DNA of 34,513 nucleotides from an uncultured Flavobacteriia bacterium (GTDB lineage: Bacteria > Bacteroidota > Bacteroidia > Flavobacteriales_D > Crocinitomicaceae). The notes below the pieces were generated by a model. It was not told the origin of the DNA. It searched no databases and worked only from the letters and a program-made list of their open reading frames with translations. Shown piece after piece: positions 16,030-24,232 of the stretch. Location of the stretch: positions 1 through 34,513 of the forward strand of contig CALJTX010000007.1 in assembly GCA_937975705.1 (NCBI GenBank). The letters run 5' to 3'. Made by a program: the position numbers and the translations under genes. Numbering within the stretch: the first letter of the stretch is position 1; each line of letters begins with the position of its first letter.

Positions 16030-16046
16030 AGGTTTTTAGTGGAGTG

Positions 16047-16054
16047 CAAAGATA
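16047..16054 (-). promoter_or_regulatory. -7 promoter element of tRNA-Ser
   Basis: The minus strand reads TATCTTTG, an exact TAnnTTTG match, 17 bases upstream of the mature 5' end of tRNA-Ser. It lies between the MFS stop codon and the tRNA. Confidence 0.6.
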
Positions 16055-16070
16055 CAAAGCTTTTTTGATT

Positions 16071-17276
16071 CTAGGAAACGCGGCGCATTCTCAGTAAAAT
16101 GACAAATGCTGATAGCATGGTGATGCTGCCTATGGCTAGGATGGCGGTGCTAATGGTCCATACATCGGCGATTATGCCTGTGAGTAGGGCGCCCACAGCG
16201 TAGCCGAGGTCTCGCCAGAGGCGATACACGCCTATACTTTGGGCGCGCTGGCTCGGGTGGGTGTTGTCTGCGATAGCAGCTAAAAATGTGGGATAGACTA
16301 CCGCTGTGCCGAGTCCAAGAAAGACGCTGAGTAGCGCAAAGGCCGTGAAAGTTTGTGCCCAAATGAAGCCGAGTATGGCGAGCCCTTGCATGAGCATGCC
16401 CCAAAAGAGCAGAGATTTTTTAGCATAGCGGTCGGCCAATTTGCCGGTAAAAAGTTGGCTGAAGCCCCAAACGGTTGGGTAAATAGCAATAATTTGGGCG
16501 AGTTCAGCCACAGTAAATCCTTTGCTCAGGAGTAAGATAGGGAACAAGCCCCAGATCATGCCGTCATTGAGGTTGTTCACCAAACCGCCTTGACTAATGG
16601 CGCCCAAATTGGGATGTTTCCAGGAGGTTTCGACAAAAATATTTTTCAAAAGAGGTGCTTTGCTTTCTTCGCCTTCCAGTTGCACAAAAGATCGTGTGTC
16701 TTTGACAAAGAAGATACTTGTTAGCAGTCCAATTAGAGAAAGCACAATGCCTATATAAAAAGTGTACGGACGAATTCCATACAAATTGGCAATACGCGCG
16801 CTTAAAAAGGCTACTGCACCAACGGCAATATAGCCGGCAGCCTCATTGATACCCATCGCAAAGCCTCGGTTTTTTGGGCCAACAAGATCGATTTTCATGA
16901 CCACTGTACTGCTCCATGCCAAGCCTTGATTGAGGCCTAGAAATATATTAGCCACTATGATCCAAGACCAATTCGGTGCGTAAATCAGTAATAAAGGAAC
17001 CGGTAGGGCAAAGATCCAGCCAAATATCAAGAGGTTTTTGCGTCCCCAGCGATTGGCTAATGTGCCTGCAAAATAATTGGTCAGCGCTTTTGTGATGCCA
17101 AAAACAATAATAAACGAAAGAATGGCTGTTTTTGCAGCTAAGTGAAATTCCTGTTCGGCCAATTGAGGAAGAATGCTTCGTTCTTGACCAACCATACCAC
17201 CAACAAAGGCGTTGACGAGGACAAGTAAACTAAATTGTTGCCAATTTTCTTTGAGACCGAGCTGTTTTATAGGCAT
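16071..17276 (-). CDS. MFS transporter
   Basis: The 401-residue protein has twelve hydrophobic helices with the MFS loop 2-3 motif ANRWGRKNLLIFGW (about 74-87) and a related GKLADRYAKKSLLFWG in the second half. The extension between helices 6 and 7 is charged (VKDTRSFVQLEGEESK). These features mark a secondary transporter of the inner membrane, most like drug or metabolite efflux permeases. The substrate cannot be told. Its start codon overlaps the mgtE stop by one base (TAATG), so the two are translated from one mRNA. Whether it moves something related to magnesium is unknown. Confidence 0.9.
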   Translation of the reverse strand: MPIKQLGLKENWQQFSLLVLVNAFVGGMVGQERSILPQLAEQEFHLAAKTAILSFIIVFGITKALTNYFAGTLANRWGRKNLLIFGWIFALPVPLLLIYAPNWSWIIVANIFLGLNQGLAWSSTVVMKIDLVGPKNRGFAMGINEAAGYIAVGAVAFLSARIANLYGIRPYTFYIGIVLSLIGLLTSIFFVKDTRSFVQLEGEESKAPLLKNIFVETSWKHPNLGAISQGGLVNNLNDGMIWGLFPILLLSKGFTVAELAQIIAIYPTVWGFSQLFTGKLADRYAKKSLLFWGMLMQGLAILGFIWAQTFTAFALLSVFLGLGTAVVYPTFLAAIADNTHPSQRAQSIGVYRLWRDLGYAVGALLTGIIADVWTISTAILAIGSITMLSAFVILLRMRRVS

Positions 17277-18622
17277 TACATCAACAACAAGCCAATCGAG
17301 AAATAAATGAAGATGCCGATGACGTCGTTCAGGGTGGTGACAAACGGACCAATAGCGAGTGCAGGGTCAATTTTGTAACGGTTGAGGATCATCGGGAAGA
17401 GCGTACCAAAAATGGCCGCAAATAAAATAACCGTGAAGAGCGATAAACTGACTACAATACCTAAATGGATGTCTACAAAAACGGTAGCAACTAAAAAGAT
17501 GAGGCTCGATAAAATGAGGCCATTCATGAGGCCAACACTTCCTTCTCTGATGAGTTTGGGAAGAATACGGCCGAGGTCTTTGTCGCCTCTGGCTAAAGAT
17601 TGAACCACGATTGCCGAAGATTGCACGCCCACATTTCCTCCCATTGCGGTAATGAGCGGAATAAAGAAGGCCATTGCAGGTATGGCGGTAATACTTGCTT
17701 CAAAATTGGAAATAACTTTTGCGCCGATGGTACCGCCAAACATAGCGATAATCAGCCAAGGTAAGCGCGAAAAACTGACCTTCCAGATAGCCGCATCAGA
17801 ATCTACTTTGTCTGAGATACCTGTTGCCATTTGGAAGTCTTTGTCGGCTTCTTCTTTGATGTAATCAACGACGTCGTCTAGGGTAATGCGGCCCACTAAT
17901 TTGTTTTGGTAGTCCACAACAGGAACCGAAACGAGGTCGTATTTTTCCATGACCTTTGAGACCAACTCTGCTGAATCACTGGCCTTGACCGAAATGATTT
18001 TTTTACTTTGGTAGATGTTCTCGATTTTGGTGCGTGCACTTGCAAAAAGTAGCCTTTTGAGCGAAAGTACACCCAAGAGGTGGTCGTCGTCATCGACAAC
18101 AAAGATGTTATATACTTTTTCTACGTCTTCGGCTTGCTTGCGCAACTCAATGATGGCGCGGTTTACGGGCCATTCTACGTTGGCCTGGAAGAACTCTTTT
18201 TGCATGAGCCCCCCTGCGGTGTCGTCGTCGTAGTTGAGGAGGTCGACGATGTCTTCGGCTGCTTCGTCGTCTTCCATTTGGGAGATGACTTCCTGAATTT
18301 TTTCGTCGGGAAGGTCACCTAAGATGTCGGCGGCGTCGTCGGAGTCGAGGTTCTCGAGCTGGTCGGCCATCTCTTTACTGGAGAGGGAGGCCAAGAAGCG
18401 GTCGCGAACTTCTTCTTCGAGCTCCATTAAGATGTCGGCCTGGGTGTCTTCATCTACCATGAAGTAGATGAATTTGGCTTCGTCGTTGGTGAGTTTGTCG
18501 AGAATTTCGGCAACCTCGGCGTAGTGGAGCTCCAAGACTTGCTCTTGGATCCAAAGGCGGTCTTCTGCGACAATTTTTTGACGCAGTTCGGCAATAAATT
18601 CTTTGGTTAACTCAAAACGCAC
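17276..18622 (-). CDS. mgtE: Magnesium transporter MgtE
   Basis: The 448-residue protein has the MgtE order: an N-terminal superhelical domain (about 10-125) rich in acidic residues, a CBS pair (about 130-255; VYNIFVVDDDDHLLGVLSL and YDLVSVPVVDYQNKLVGRI), a plug helix (IKEEADKDFQM) and five membrane helices from about 280. PLITAMGGNVGVQSSAIVVQSLARGD and TTLNDVIGIFIYFSIG match the pore and metal-site helices, with the family Asp in LNDV. It lets Mg2+ into the cell and is gated by cytoplasmic Mg2+ through the acidic domains. It starts with GTG at 18622; a perfect TATCTTTG promoter element 14 bases upstream supports this start. The leader is too short for a magnesium riboswitch. Confidence 0.95.
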   Translation of the reverse strand: MRFELTKEFIAELRQKIVAEDRLWIQEQVLELHYAEVAEILDKLTNDEAKFIYFMVDEDTQADILMELEEEVRDRFLASLSSKEMADQLENLDSDDAADILGDLPDEKIQEVISQMEDDEAAEDIVDLLNYDDDTAGGLMQKEFFQANVEWPVNRAIIELRKQAEDVEKVYNIFVVDDDDHLLGVLSLKRLLFASARTKIENIYQSKKIISVKASDSAELVSKVMEKYDLVSVPVVDYQNKLVGRITLDDVVDYIKEEADKDFQMATGISDKVDSDAAIWKVSFSRLPWLIIAMFGGTIGAKVISNFEASITAIPAMAFFIPLITAMGGNVGVQSSAIVVQSLARGDKDLGRILPKLIREGSVGLMNGLILSSLIFLVATVFVDIHLGIVVSLSLFTVILFAAIFGTLFPMILNRYKIDPALAIGPFVTTLNDVIGIFIYFSIGLLLM

Positions 18623-18636
18623 CAGCTACTTTTTGA

Positions 18637-18644
18637 CAAAGATA
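18637..18644 (-). promoter_or_regulatory. -7 promoter element of mgtE
   Basis: The minus strand reads TATCTTTG, matching TAnnTTTG exactly, 14 bases upstream of the GTG start of mgtE. No convincing TTG -33 element lies at the expected spacing. Confidence 0.55.
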
Positions 18645-18692
18645 CGCAATTGCGTTGCAAAGGTTTTACCGCAAGGTTAAGTTATACGGGAA

Positions 18693-19712
18693 TTAGTCGT
18701 GGCAGAGGCCTTCTACCTCGTGAAAGATATCGTGTGCTTTGGTGATTTTCTCTAACAAAAGTGCATTTTGGGCCTCTATATTTTTACTGGGCTTCTGTAC
18801 TAAAGTATGGATTTCCAAACATTGTTTTTCTAATCTGGCAAGGGCTTCCTGAACGCGTTCGTTGTTGGCAGAAGCAGGAGGAGTTGAATTTTTCAATAAA
18901 ATCGCTTTCGCGTAGAGCTCACCGCTTCGCGTGCGCAAGGGCGCAAAGTTCTTTTCTTCGGCCGGATGAAAAGTTTGGGCCATCACTTTATGAAAATCTT
19001 TGATTGCCAGCCAATTGTCCTTCTCAATTTCCTTGAGTAAGGGGTCATTTAGCGCCGCTGCATATTTAGCTGATACCGCTCCCCAGTTAATGAGGTTCCA
19101 AATTCCGCTGAGGTAATCTACTCTTCTATTTTGGTATTTGAGGTAGTAGGCGTGTTCCCAGACATCGATGCCTAGAATGGGAATGCCGCGCTCCGCACTC
19201 ACATCCATGATCGGGTTGTCTTGATTGGCAGTGCTGTAGACAGCAAGTTCGCCTTTTGGCGTCACTACCAACCAGGCCCAACCACTACCAAAACGCGTAC
19301 TCGCAGCCTTGTTTATGGTGGCAATTAAAGAGTCGATAGAGGTGAACTTTGAATCGATTGCTTTTTGAAGTTCCGTTGAAATAGGGGCTTGTTTTTCTTT
19401 AGGGGCAAGGATATCCCAGAAAAGACTATGGTTGTAGTGCCCACCCGCATTGTTGCGCACGGTATTGGAGCGGAAACTCGCATACATGAGTAGGTCATTC
19501 ATGCTGAGCTTTTCCATGGCAGTTCCGGTAATGGCTTTGTTGAGGTTGTTCACATAGGCCGCATGGTGCTTGTCGTGGTGAATTTCCATGGTTTGCGCGT
19601 CAATGTAGGGTTCATAGGCATCAAAACCATAAGGAAGATTCGGAAGTGAATAAACCTGCGCAAATAAACTTGCGGAAAAGGATAGGAAAAGAATGGAAAG
19701 GAGAGATTTCAT
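18693..19712 (-). CDS. Exported Mn-type superoxide dismutase with C-terminal helical extension
   Basis: Residues 1-19 are a signal peptide (LLSILFLSFSASLFAQ). Residues 20-222 are a complete Fe/Mn superoxide dismutase: metal ligands H45 (MEIHHDKHH), H95 (GGHYNHSLFW), D183 and H187 (DVWEHAYY), gateway Y53, and Q164 in STANQDNP, which with GG at 90-91 favours the manganese form. It would convert superoxide to peroxide in the periplasm. Residues 225-339 add about 115 residues absent from normal enzymes of about 200: a helical region with DFHKVMAQTFHPAEEKNFAPLR and KAHDIFHEVEGLCHD, rich in His and holding the only two cysteines (298 and 337). The extension resembles small periplasmic helical-bundle proteins and may bind metal. 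The gene starts 9 bases after the stop of the large secreted protein, so both are probably co-transcribed. Confidence 0.9.
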   Translation of the reverse strand: MKSLLSILFLSFSASLFAQVYSLPNLPYGFDAYEPYIDAQTMEIHHDKHHAAYVNNLNKAITGTAMEKLSMNDLLMYASFRSNTVRNNAGGHYNHSLFWDILAPKEKQAPISTELQKAIDSKFTSIDSLIATINKAASTRFGSGWAWLVVTPKGELAVYSTANQDNPIMDVSAERGIPILGIDVWEHAYYLKYQNRRVDYLSGIWNLINWGAVSAKYAAALNDPLLKEIEKDNWLAIKDFHKVMAQTFHPAEEKNFAPLRTRSGELYAKAILLKNSTPPASANNERVQEALARLEKQCLEIHTLVQKPSKNIEAQNALLLEKITKAHDIFHEVEGLCHD

Positions 19713-19721
19713 GAAGCTAAA

Positions 19722-22700
19722 TTAAATGTTTTGGAGATCGACCATTCGCATGGCAATGAAGGCTTTGAGGACTCTTTCCCCGACATTTGGCACCTCGACA
19801 TGAATGAGGTAAACGCCAGAAGAAACAGGAATGCCAGCATGGTTGGTGAGGTCCCAATCTTGGAAGGTCATGGGGCTATCTTTTTTAATGTTGCGAATCA
19901 GTTTGCCGTTGGAAGAATATATCCTGATCTGGCACTGTTCTGGGAGGTTTGTAATTTTGATGCGGTTGTCTAGTTTGTTGCGCTCGTACTCAGAGAAAGC
20001 ATAGTAAGGGTTTGGTACCACATTGATAAGGTCTAGCGCTTCTTTGAGCATGTCTTGTGAGCCAATTTGTGTGGCAATTTGGTCCATACTCCAACCGTAC
20101 ATTGGCATACCGCCGTTCTGCCCTGTGGCCATGAAATTTTTATATTCTTTGTTGATGCGCAAGCGAATGCTCACGTCTGTAGAGAGCAATTCTTGGTCTG
20201 GTGCCAACATGGGGTAGGCAATCCAGGTTAAAGAACCATAAAGCTCACGCTTTGCTGATGAACTGCCGCCTTCCACCTCCAAATACTTATTATAAGCAAA
20301 GTTCATATTGTTGTTTTCTGCATCTACAGGAATATATGCCGGGAAGTTGAAACCGGAGTTGAATCCGTTGGTGCTGGCTTGGTTGTAACTGAATACGTAG
20401 ATTGGATGCATACCGCCCATGAGTGGGGTGCCTACATTACTTACCAAACGATCGGTTGGGTTCCAAAGCATGTCGGCGCCGTTTTCACCACCTAGGAAAG
20501 AGTTCTCTCCAAAGGCCATGTAAAGGCGCGCGCCAGATTCTAAATCCACTGCATAGCCAGGGAACCAACCCATACCGGTGCCTGTGCCATCGGGATTGCC
20601 ATTTTTATCTACGCTTGGACTCTTGCGCAAAGCTCCTGGTTGCGCACCACCCACATTGAGGGTAGTGTTGCGACCGAGCTCTACAATTGGGCAGCGTGTC
20701 CAGAGGCTCTTGTCAGAGGTAAGCACGATGTTTACACTTGGCAAGAAGGAAATAGATGCATTGAGTTTGCTAGAACCAGAGAAGGTACCGTAGTAAGCCA
20801 ACGGCATGTAGTCTGCCTGGTAACCCACCAAACGGTGTGGTGCAATGATGCCTTCTAGCACGCGCTCATAAGCTTGTGTTGGGTCCGCGCCTACTTCGTC
20901 TGGATACTTACATGGATCCAAATATGTTGGGCCATTAGGCAAGCCTTCAAAAGCATCGTTTGCCGGGTCACACTCTGGGGCATAATCGCCTGAACGGATC
21001 CAATTGGTTGGGAAAAACGCATCGTTGTCCTTGACACCAGTTAACCAACGCTTTGATGAATCGGCAAAAGTCATACTCGCGTCAATCATGTCGGTAGATT
21101 TTGAAACTATATTTCCGGTACCAGTATATTTATTTTGGTGTATCTGAACGGAGAGTCCCCATTGCGGAATAATTTGCTCGTTGTCTGATTGAATGGTGCG
21201 CTCTGAACTCACAGAGTCGAGAATTGTGAGGTCGTCTTTGCTGACATGGCGGTAAATGACCCAGCTTGCGGTATCGGCACTATTCCCAACGGTTGGCGAA
21301 GTATAGTTGCGGAACTTACAAGTGAAGTAACCGTTTGCCAAATTGAGTGGGTCCACCACCTTGATGTTGATTGGCCCAGCACCGTAGTCATAGGTGGGGT
21401 TGGCCATGTAGCCATCTGAAAGAATGGTTTTCATGCTGGCAGCGGTCAGCTCTAAGTTTCTGTTGCCATTGCCGTAGCCGTCGAGGCGTGTGATTTGCGG
21501 CGAAGAACCGTAGGCAACAAGTTGTGCTGTGCCGCCTGCCTCGGGCATGGGGTTGTGTGGGATGACTTCAATGGGTTTGACTTCTCCGACTGCGGCCTTG
21601 CGGCTGGCGATGTAGCGTTTCTTCTGCCCATCGAGCGAGAGTGGATCATTGGGTGAGTAATCTTTGTAGTTGTTGTGCGCATAGGCAACGGCCATGTAGT
21701 AATAGCGCTTGAAGTTGACAAGTTTTTTGTCGCCTTGTGCAAATTGGTCTGTTTGGATGCGATAGCTGTGTTGCACGCCCTTGTCCTCGCCATTGACGCG
21801 CTGTACCGGAATGGATGCGCCGAGCTCATCGCTGAATTCAAAATTGATGATTTTGCCAATGCCGTCTTTGATGTCGCTTTGCGCAACCAAACGCGCTTGA
21901 TCTGGGTCTTGGAGTTCTGAACTCGATACTTTTGAATTGGCTAACTGGTAAATTTGATAACCCTGGAATCTGTAGGTTTTGTCTGCATTGGGGTCAGTTG
22001 CAACGATAAATGGGTCAAATTCGACATATTCTTCTTTGTAGTTGTTCGAATTGACCGGATTGGAGAGCATCAGGATTACTTCATTTGCTAATTCTTGCGC
22101 TTGTACTTCTGGGGCGTGTGGCCCATCGAGCACCTTGAAGCAGTTTTCAAAAAGCGCTTGCGCTTTGTCATCGGCCCTGCGCAACGTTTCTACTGACGCA
22201 AAAGGATCGCCGTTGCTTGAGCGGGCCCAAACCACGCCAACAGTAATGTTATTGACCGCGCCGGGCTTCAAAATAAAGGGCCCTGCCGACTGCACAAAAC
22301 GGCGGTCGTTGGGCGTGTTGTTGGCGGTTTGTTCGGTCCAGTTGGCTTGCGGGTTTCCGCCGGTACCCCAGCCGAGCGGGTCGGTGTTGCCCGGGAACAT
22401 GAAGTCGCAGGGCATGTTGGGATCCGCTTCTGGATCTGAGATGTGGCCGCTGCCGCCGTAAACGAATTTGGTGCCATCTTTCCAGAAGCCACGCAAGTAG
22501 TTGTAGTAATCGCCGGCGTTTACAGGGTCTGTTTGGTTCGGGTTGGCACCATTGGTGGTATTGGAATAATATAAAAAGCGGCGCATGCCAAAGCGTTCGT
22601 TGTCTACAACGCCGTCGCCAAAACCAATACCGTTGAGCGCTTCGTTGTCCCAGATACCATAGGCATTGTCTATGCCGTCGTTGTCTTGGTAAGGGCCTTC

Positions 22701-23765
22701 AAAAAAGTCGACGCCAATAGCGGGTGGTGAGTTTCCGTAACCTTTGAAGCCAGAGTTGTCGCCGTCGTAGTTGTCGCCGTTGTAGTAATAGCCCAAACCC
22801 CGATTGACATCGCAGCCTACGTAGTCGTCATAGGGGTCGCCTAGGGCACCATCGGTAAAGAATCCAAAATAGGTGTTGTACAACGTTTGGGTACCGCGGT
22901 TGATGAGCTCGTAATTGTAGAAAGTCATGTTATTGACTTCGTCGTTGGAGGCAAAAGCAAAAGCCTGTGCCCTGATTTCCATTCCGATAGGGTCGGCACC
23001 GGTTTCAGTATGGATGTTGCCCTTGTCGTTCATGACCCACCAATAGTTGAGGTCGCCGTAGAGCGAAATTTTGCGATCGGTGCTGCAATCTTTGGTTTTT
23101 TTGATGTCGTACCAAGGGAAGTCGCCGTCTTGCCAATTGTAGGTGCCGTCGTTGTTGTAATCGTAAAATGGCGCTAAATAGTAATCTTGGCCTTGCGAAA
23201 CATCGCCGTGGGCAGGCCATTCTTTGATGATTTTTGGAACGGAATAGTTTGGAAACAAATCAGATTGGGTGGTGGTCCCGTTTTGCATGTCGTAAATGCC
23301 TGCCTCGTACCAGGCATTGAACTCGCGGATTTGGTCCTGGCTCGAGATAAAATGCTTGTCGTATTTGGAACAATTGTCTGAGGTGGTCTCGGCAAAAACC
23401 TTAGAGAGCGGGCCTGTCCAGTAGTCTTGACCATTTCGGTAGCGCAACGCAGCCAATTTGAGTTGGTTGTTGACGTCCGTGCCGCCAAGCCAAAGTGCAG
23501 CAGTAAAAAGCGCATTGATACCCGAGTTTTTGGGTACCTCGTACATGGAATAGTTTTGATTGGGAATTTGCCACAAGTTGCCTGCAGTGTGCACCATGGC
23601 GCGCACGTTGTTGAGCTCCATAAAAGTGGTGTGGTTTGGAGGCGGGCAGTTGGCTCCTTTATGTTGTGCTTGAACGTGAGGTTTGCTGTTGCCCGTAAAG
23701 GCCTGAGCAAGCACGCCTTCAGGTAAAACAAGAGAGATGATAAAAATCAGTAAAAATAGTCGCAT
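19722..23765 (-). CDS. Large secreted protein with T9SS-type C-terminus
   Basis: The 1347-residue protein has a signal peptide (FLLIFIISLVLPEGVLAQ). Its N-terminal part (about 50-360) is homologous to the protein at 28385: NNVRAMVHTAGNLW and YEVPKNSG, an EF-hand-like loop D202-x-N-x-D-G-x-Y, WWVMND, INRG, then LGDPYDDYVGCD (about 308-319), YYNGDNYDGD and GYGNSPPA. A DRRFVQSAGPFILKPG segment follows. The C-terminus (VVPNPYYAF..., then QIRIYSSNGKLIRNI and VSSGVYLIHVEVP) is an Ig-like sorting-type module common in T9SS cargo, although the last 15 residues are not the usual type A end. It is likely exported and surface-attached or released; calcium binding is suggested by the acidic loops. Function is unknown. 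It diverges from the haemoglobin gene across 41 bases and precedes the dismutase by 9 bases. Confidence 0.85.
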   Translation of the reverse strand: MRLFLLIFIISLVLPEGVLAQAFTGNSKPHVQAQHKGANCPPPNHTTFMELNNVRAMVHTAGNLWQIPNQNYSMYEVPKNSGINALFTAALWLGGTDVNNQLKLAALRYRNGQDYWTGPLSKVFAETTSDNCSKYDKHFISSQDQIREFNAWYEAGIYDMQNGTTTQSDLFPNYSVPKIIKEWPAHGDVSQGQDYYLAPFYDYNNDGTYNWQDGDFPWYDIKKTKDCSTDRKISLYGDLNYWWVMNDKGNIHTETGADPIGMEIRAQAFAFASNDEVNNMTFYNYELINRGTQTLYNTYFGFFTDGALGDPYDDYVGCDVNRGLGYYYNGDNYDGDNSGFKGYGNSPPAIGVDFFEGPYQDNDGIDNAYGIWDNEALNGIGFGDGVVDNERFGMRRFLYYSNTTNGANPNQTDPVNAGDYYNYLRGFWKDGTKFVYGGSGHISDPEADPNMPCDFMFPGNTDPLGWGTGGNPQANWTEQTANNTPNDRRFVQSAGPFILKPGAVNNITVGVVWARSSNGDPFASVETLRRADDKAQALFENCFKVLDGPHAPEVQAQELANEVILMLSNPVNSNNYKEEYVEFDPFIVATDPNADKTYRFQGYQIYQLANSKVSSSELQDPDQARLVAQSDIKDGIGKIINFEFSDELGASIPVQRVNGEDKGVQHSYRIQTDQFAQGDKKLVNFKRYYYMAVAYAHNNYKDYSPNDPLSLDGQKKRYIASRKAAVGEVKPIEVIPHNPMPEAGGTAQLVAYGSSPQITRLDGYGNGNRNLELTAASMKTILSDGYMANPTYDYGAGPINIKVVDPLNLANGYFTCKFRNYTSPTVGNSADTASWVIYRHVSKDDLTILDSVSSERTIQSDNEQIIPQWGLSVQIHQNKYTGTGNIVSKSTDMIDASMTFADSSKRWLTGVKDNDAFFPTNWIRSGDYAPECDPANDAFEGLPNGPTYLDPCKYPDEVGADPTQAYERVLEGIIAPHRLVGYQADYMPLAYYGTFSGSSKLNASISFLPSVNIVLTSDKSLWTRCPIVELGRNTTLNVGGAQPGALRKSPSVDKNGNPDGTGTGMGWFPGYAVDLESGARLYMAFGENSFLGGENGADMLWNPTDRLVSNVGTPLMGGMHPIYVFSYNQASTNGFNSGFNFPAYIPVDAENNNMNFAYNKYLEVEGGSSSAKRELYGSLTWIAYPMLAPDQELLSTDVSIRLRINKEYKNFMATGQNGGMPMYGWSMDQIATQIGSQDMLKEALDLINVVPNPYYAFSEYERNKLDNRIKITNLPEQCQIRIYSSNGKLIRNIKKDSPMTFQDWDLTNHAGIPVSSGVYLIHVEVPNVGERVLKAFIAMRMVDLQNI

Positions 23766-23795
23766 CAGGTCCCTAAATTAAGCAAAAAAACGCTG

Positions 23796-23803
23796 TAATT
23801 TTG
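23796..23803 (+). promoter_or_regulatory. -7 promoter element of the truncated haemoglobin gene
   Basis: TAATTTTG matches TAnnTTTG exactly and ends 3 bases before the ATG at 23807, so the transcript would have little or no leader. It supports the ATG over the TTG two codons earlier, which lies inside the element. Confidence 0.55.
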
Positions 23804-23806
23804 AAT

Positions 23807-24154
23807 ATGAAACAACTCGAATCTGCCGCAGACATCCATCAATTGGTAGACACCTTCTATGCTAAGGTCTTAAAAGATGAGCTCCTTGCGCCATTTTTCA
23901 TCCGAATCAACTTCGCTGAGCACCTTCCAAAAATGGAGCAATTTTGGCGTTTTGCACTGCTTTCGGAGGCGGGCTATACCACCAACGTCACCGAAAAACA
24001 CCTGCGCATGCCGCTCGAACAAGCTCATTTTGACCGCTGGACTACCCTCTTCAACCAAACAGTCGACGCACTTTTTGAGGGCGATCTTGCCGAACAAGCC
24101 AAGCAGCGAGCAGCCATCATCGGCTGGACCATCCATTCAAAGATGAACGCTTGA
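23807..24154 (+). CDS. Group III truncated haemoglobin
   Basis: The 115-residue protein is a 2-on-2 globin of the group III kind: FYAKVLKDELLAPFF is the B-C region with the B10-type Tyr (Y19), PKMEQFWRFALL the E region, and PLEQAHFDRWTTLFNQTVD holds the proximal histidine (H74) before the F-G helix. These cytoplasmic haem proteins bind oxygen or nitric oxide; in known cases they are linked to NO or nitrosative stress or to low-oxygen respiration, but many have no assigned role. There is no signal peptide. The gene is monocistronic between two promoters and lies opposite the large secreted protein, close to a superoxide dismutase, so a shared link to reactive species is possible but only by position. 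Confidence 0.9.
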   Translation: MKQLESAADIHQLVDTFYAKVLKDELLAPFFIRINFAEHLPKMEQFWRFALLSEAGYTTNVTEKHLRMPLEQAHFDRWTTLFNQTVDALFEGDLAEQAKQRAAIIGWTIHSKMNA

Positions 24155-24220
24155 GCTTGAATAAACAATTCAATCTTCAAAACTAAAAGGCGCGGTTCAT
24201 TTTTCTTGACAACTAGCGTG

Positions 24221-24228
24221 TATTTTTG
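24221..24228 (+). promoter_or_regulatory. -7 promoter element of the ftsX operon
   Basis: TATTTTTG matches TAnnTTTG exactly, 4 bases before the ftsX ATG at 24233. The intergenic space of 78 bases holds no other clear element; a TTGAC at 24206 is too close to serve as a Bacteroidota -33 element. Confidence 0.55.
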
Positions 24229-24232
24229 AATT

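Noticed and set aside
18623..18692. Magnesium riboswitch in front of mgtE.
   Set aside because: The promoter element lies 14 bases before the start, leaving no room for an M-box.
21452..21886. Minus-strand open frame of 144 codons in the large secreted gene.
   Set aside because: Shifted frame with low-complexity Ser/Thr/Ala composition; no start context.
23174..23731. Minus-strand open frame of 185 codons inside the large secreted protein gene.
   Set aside because: It is a shifted frame of the same strand; the 1347-codon frame has a signal peptide, homology to the protein at 28385 and a T9SS-type C-terminus, while this one has the composition of an out-of-frame translation.
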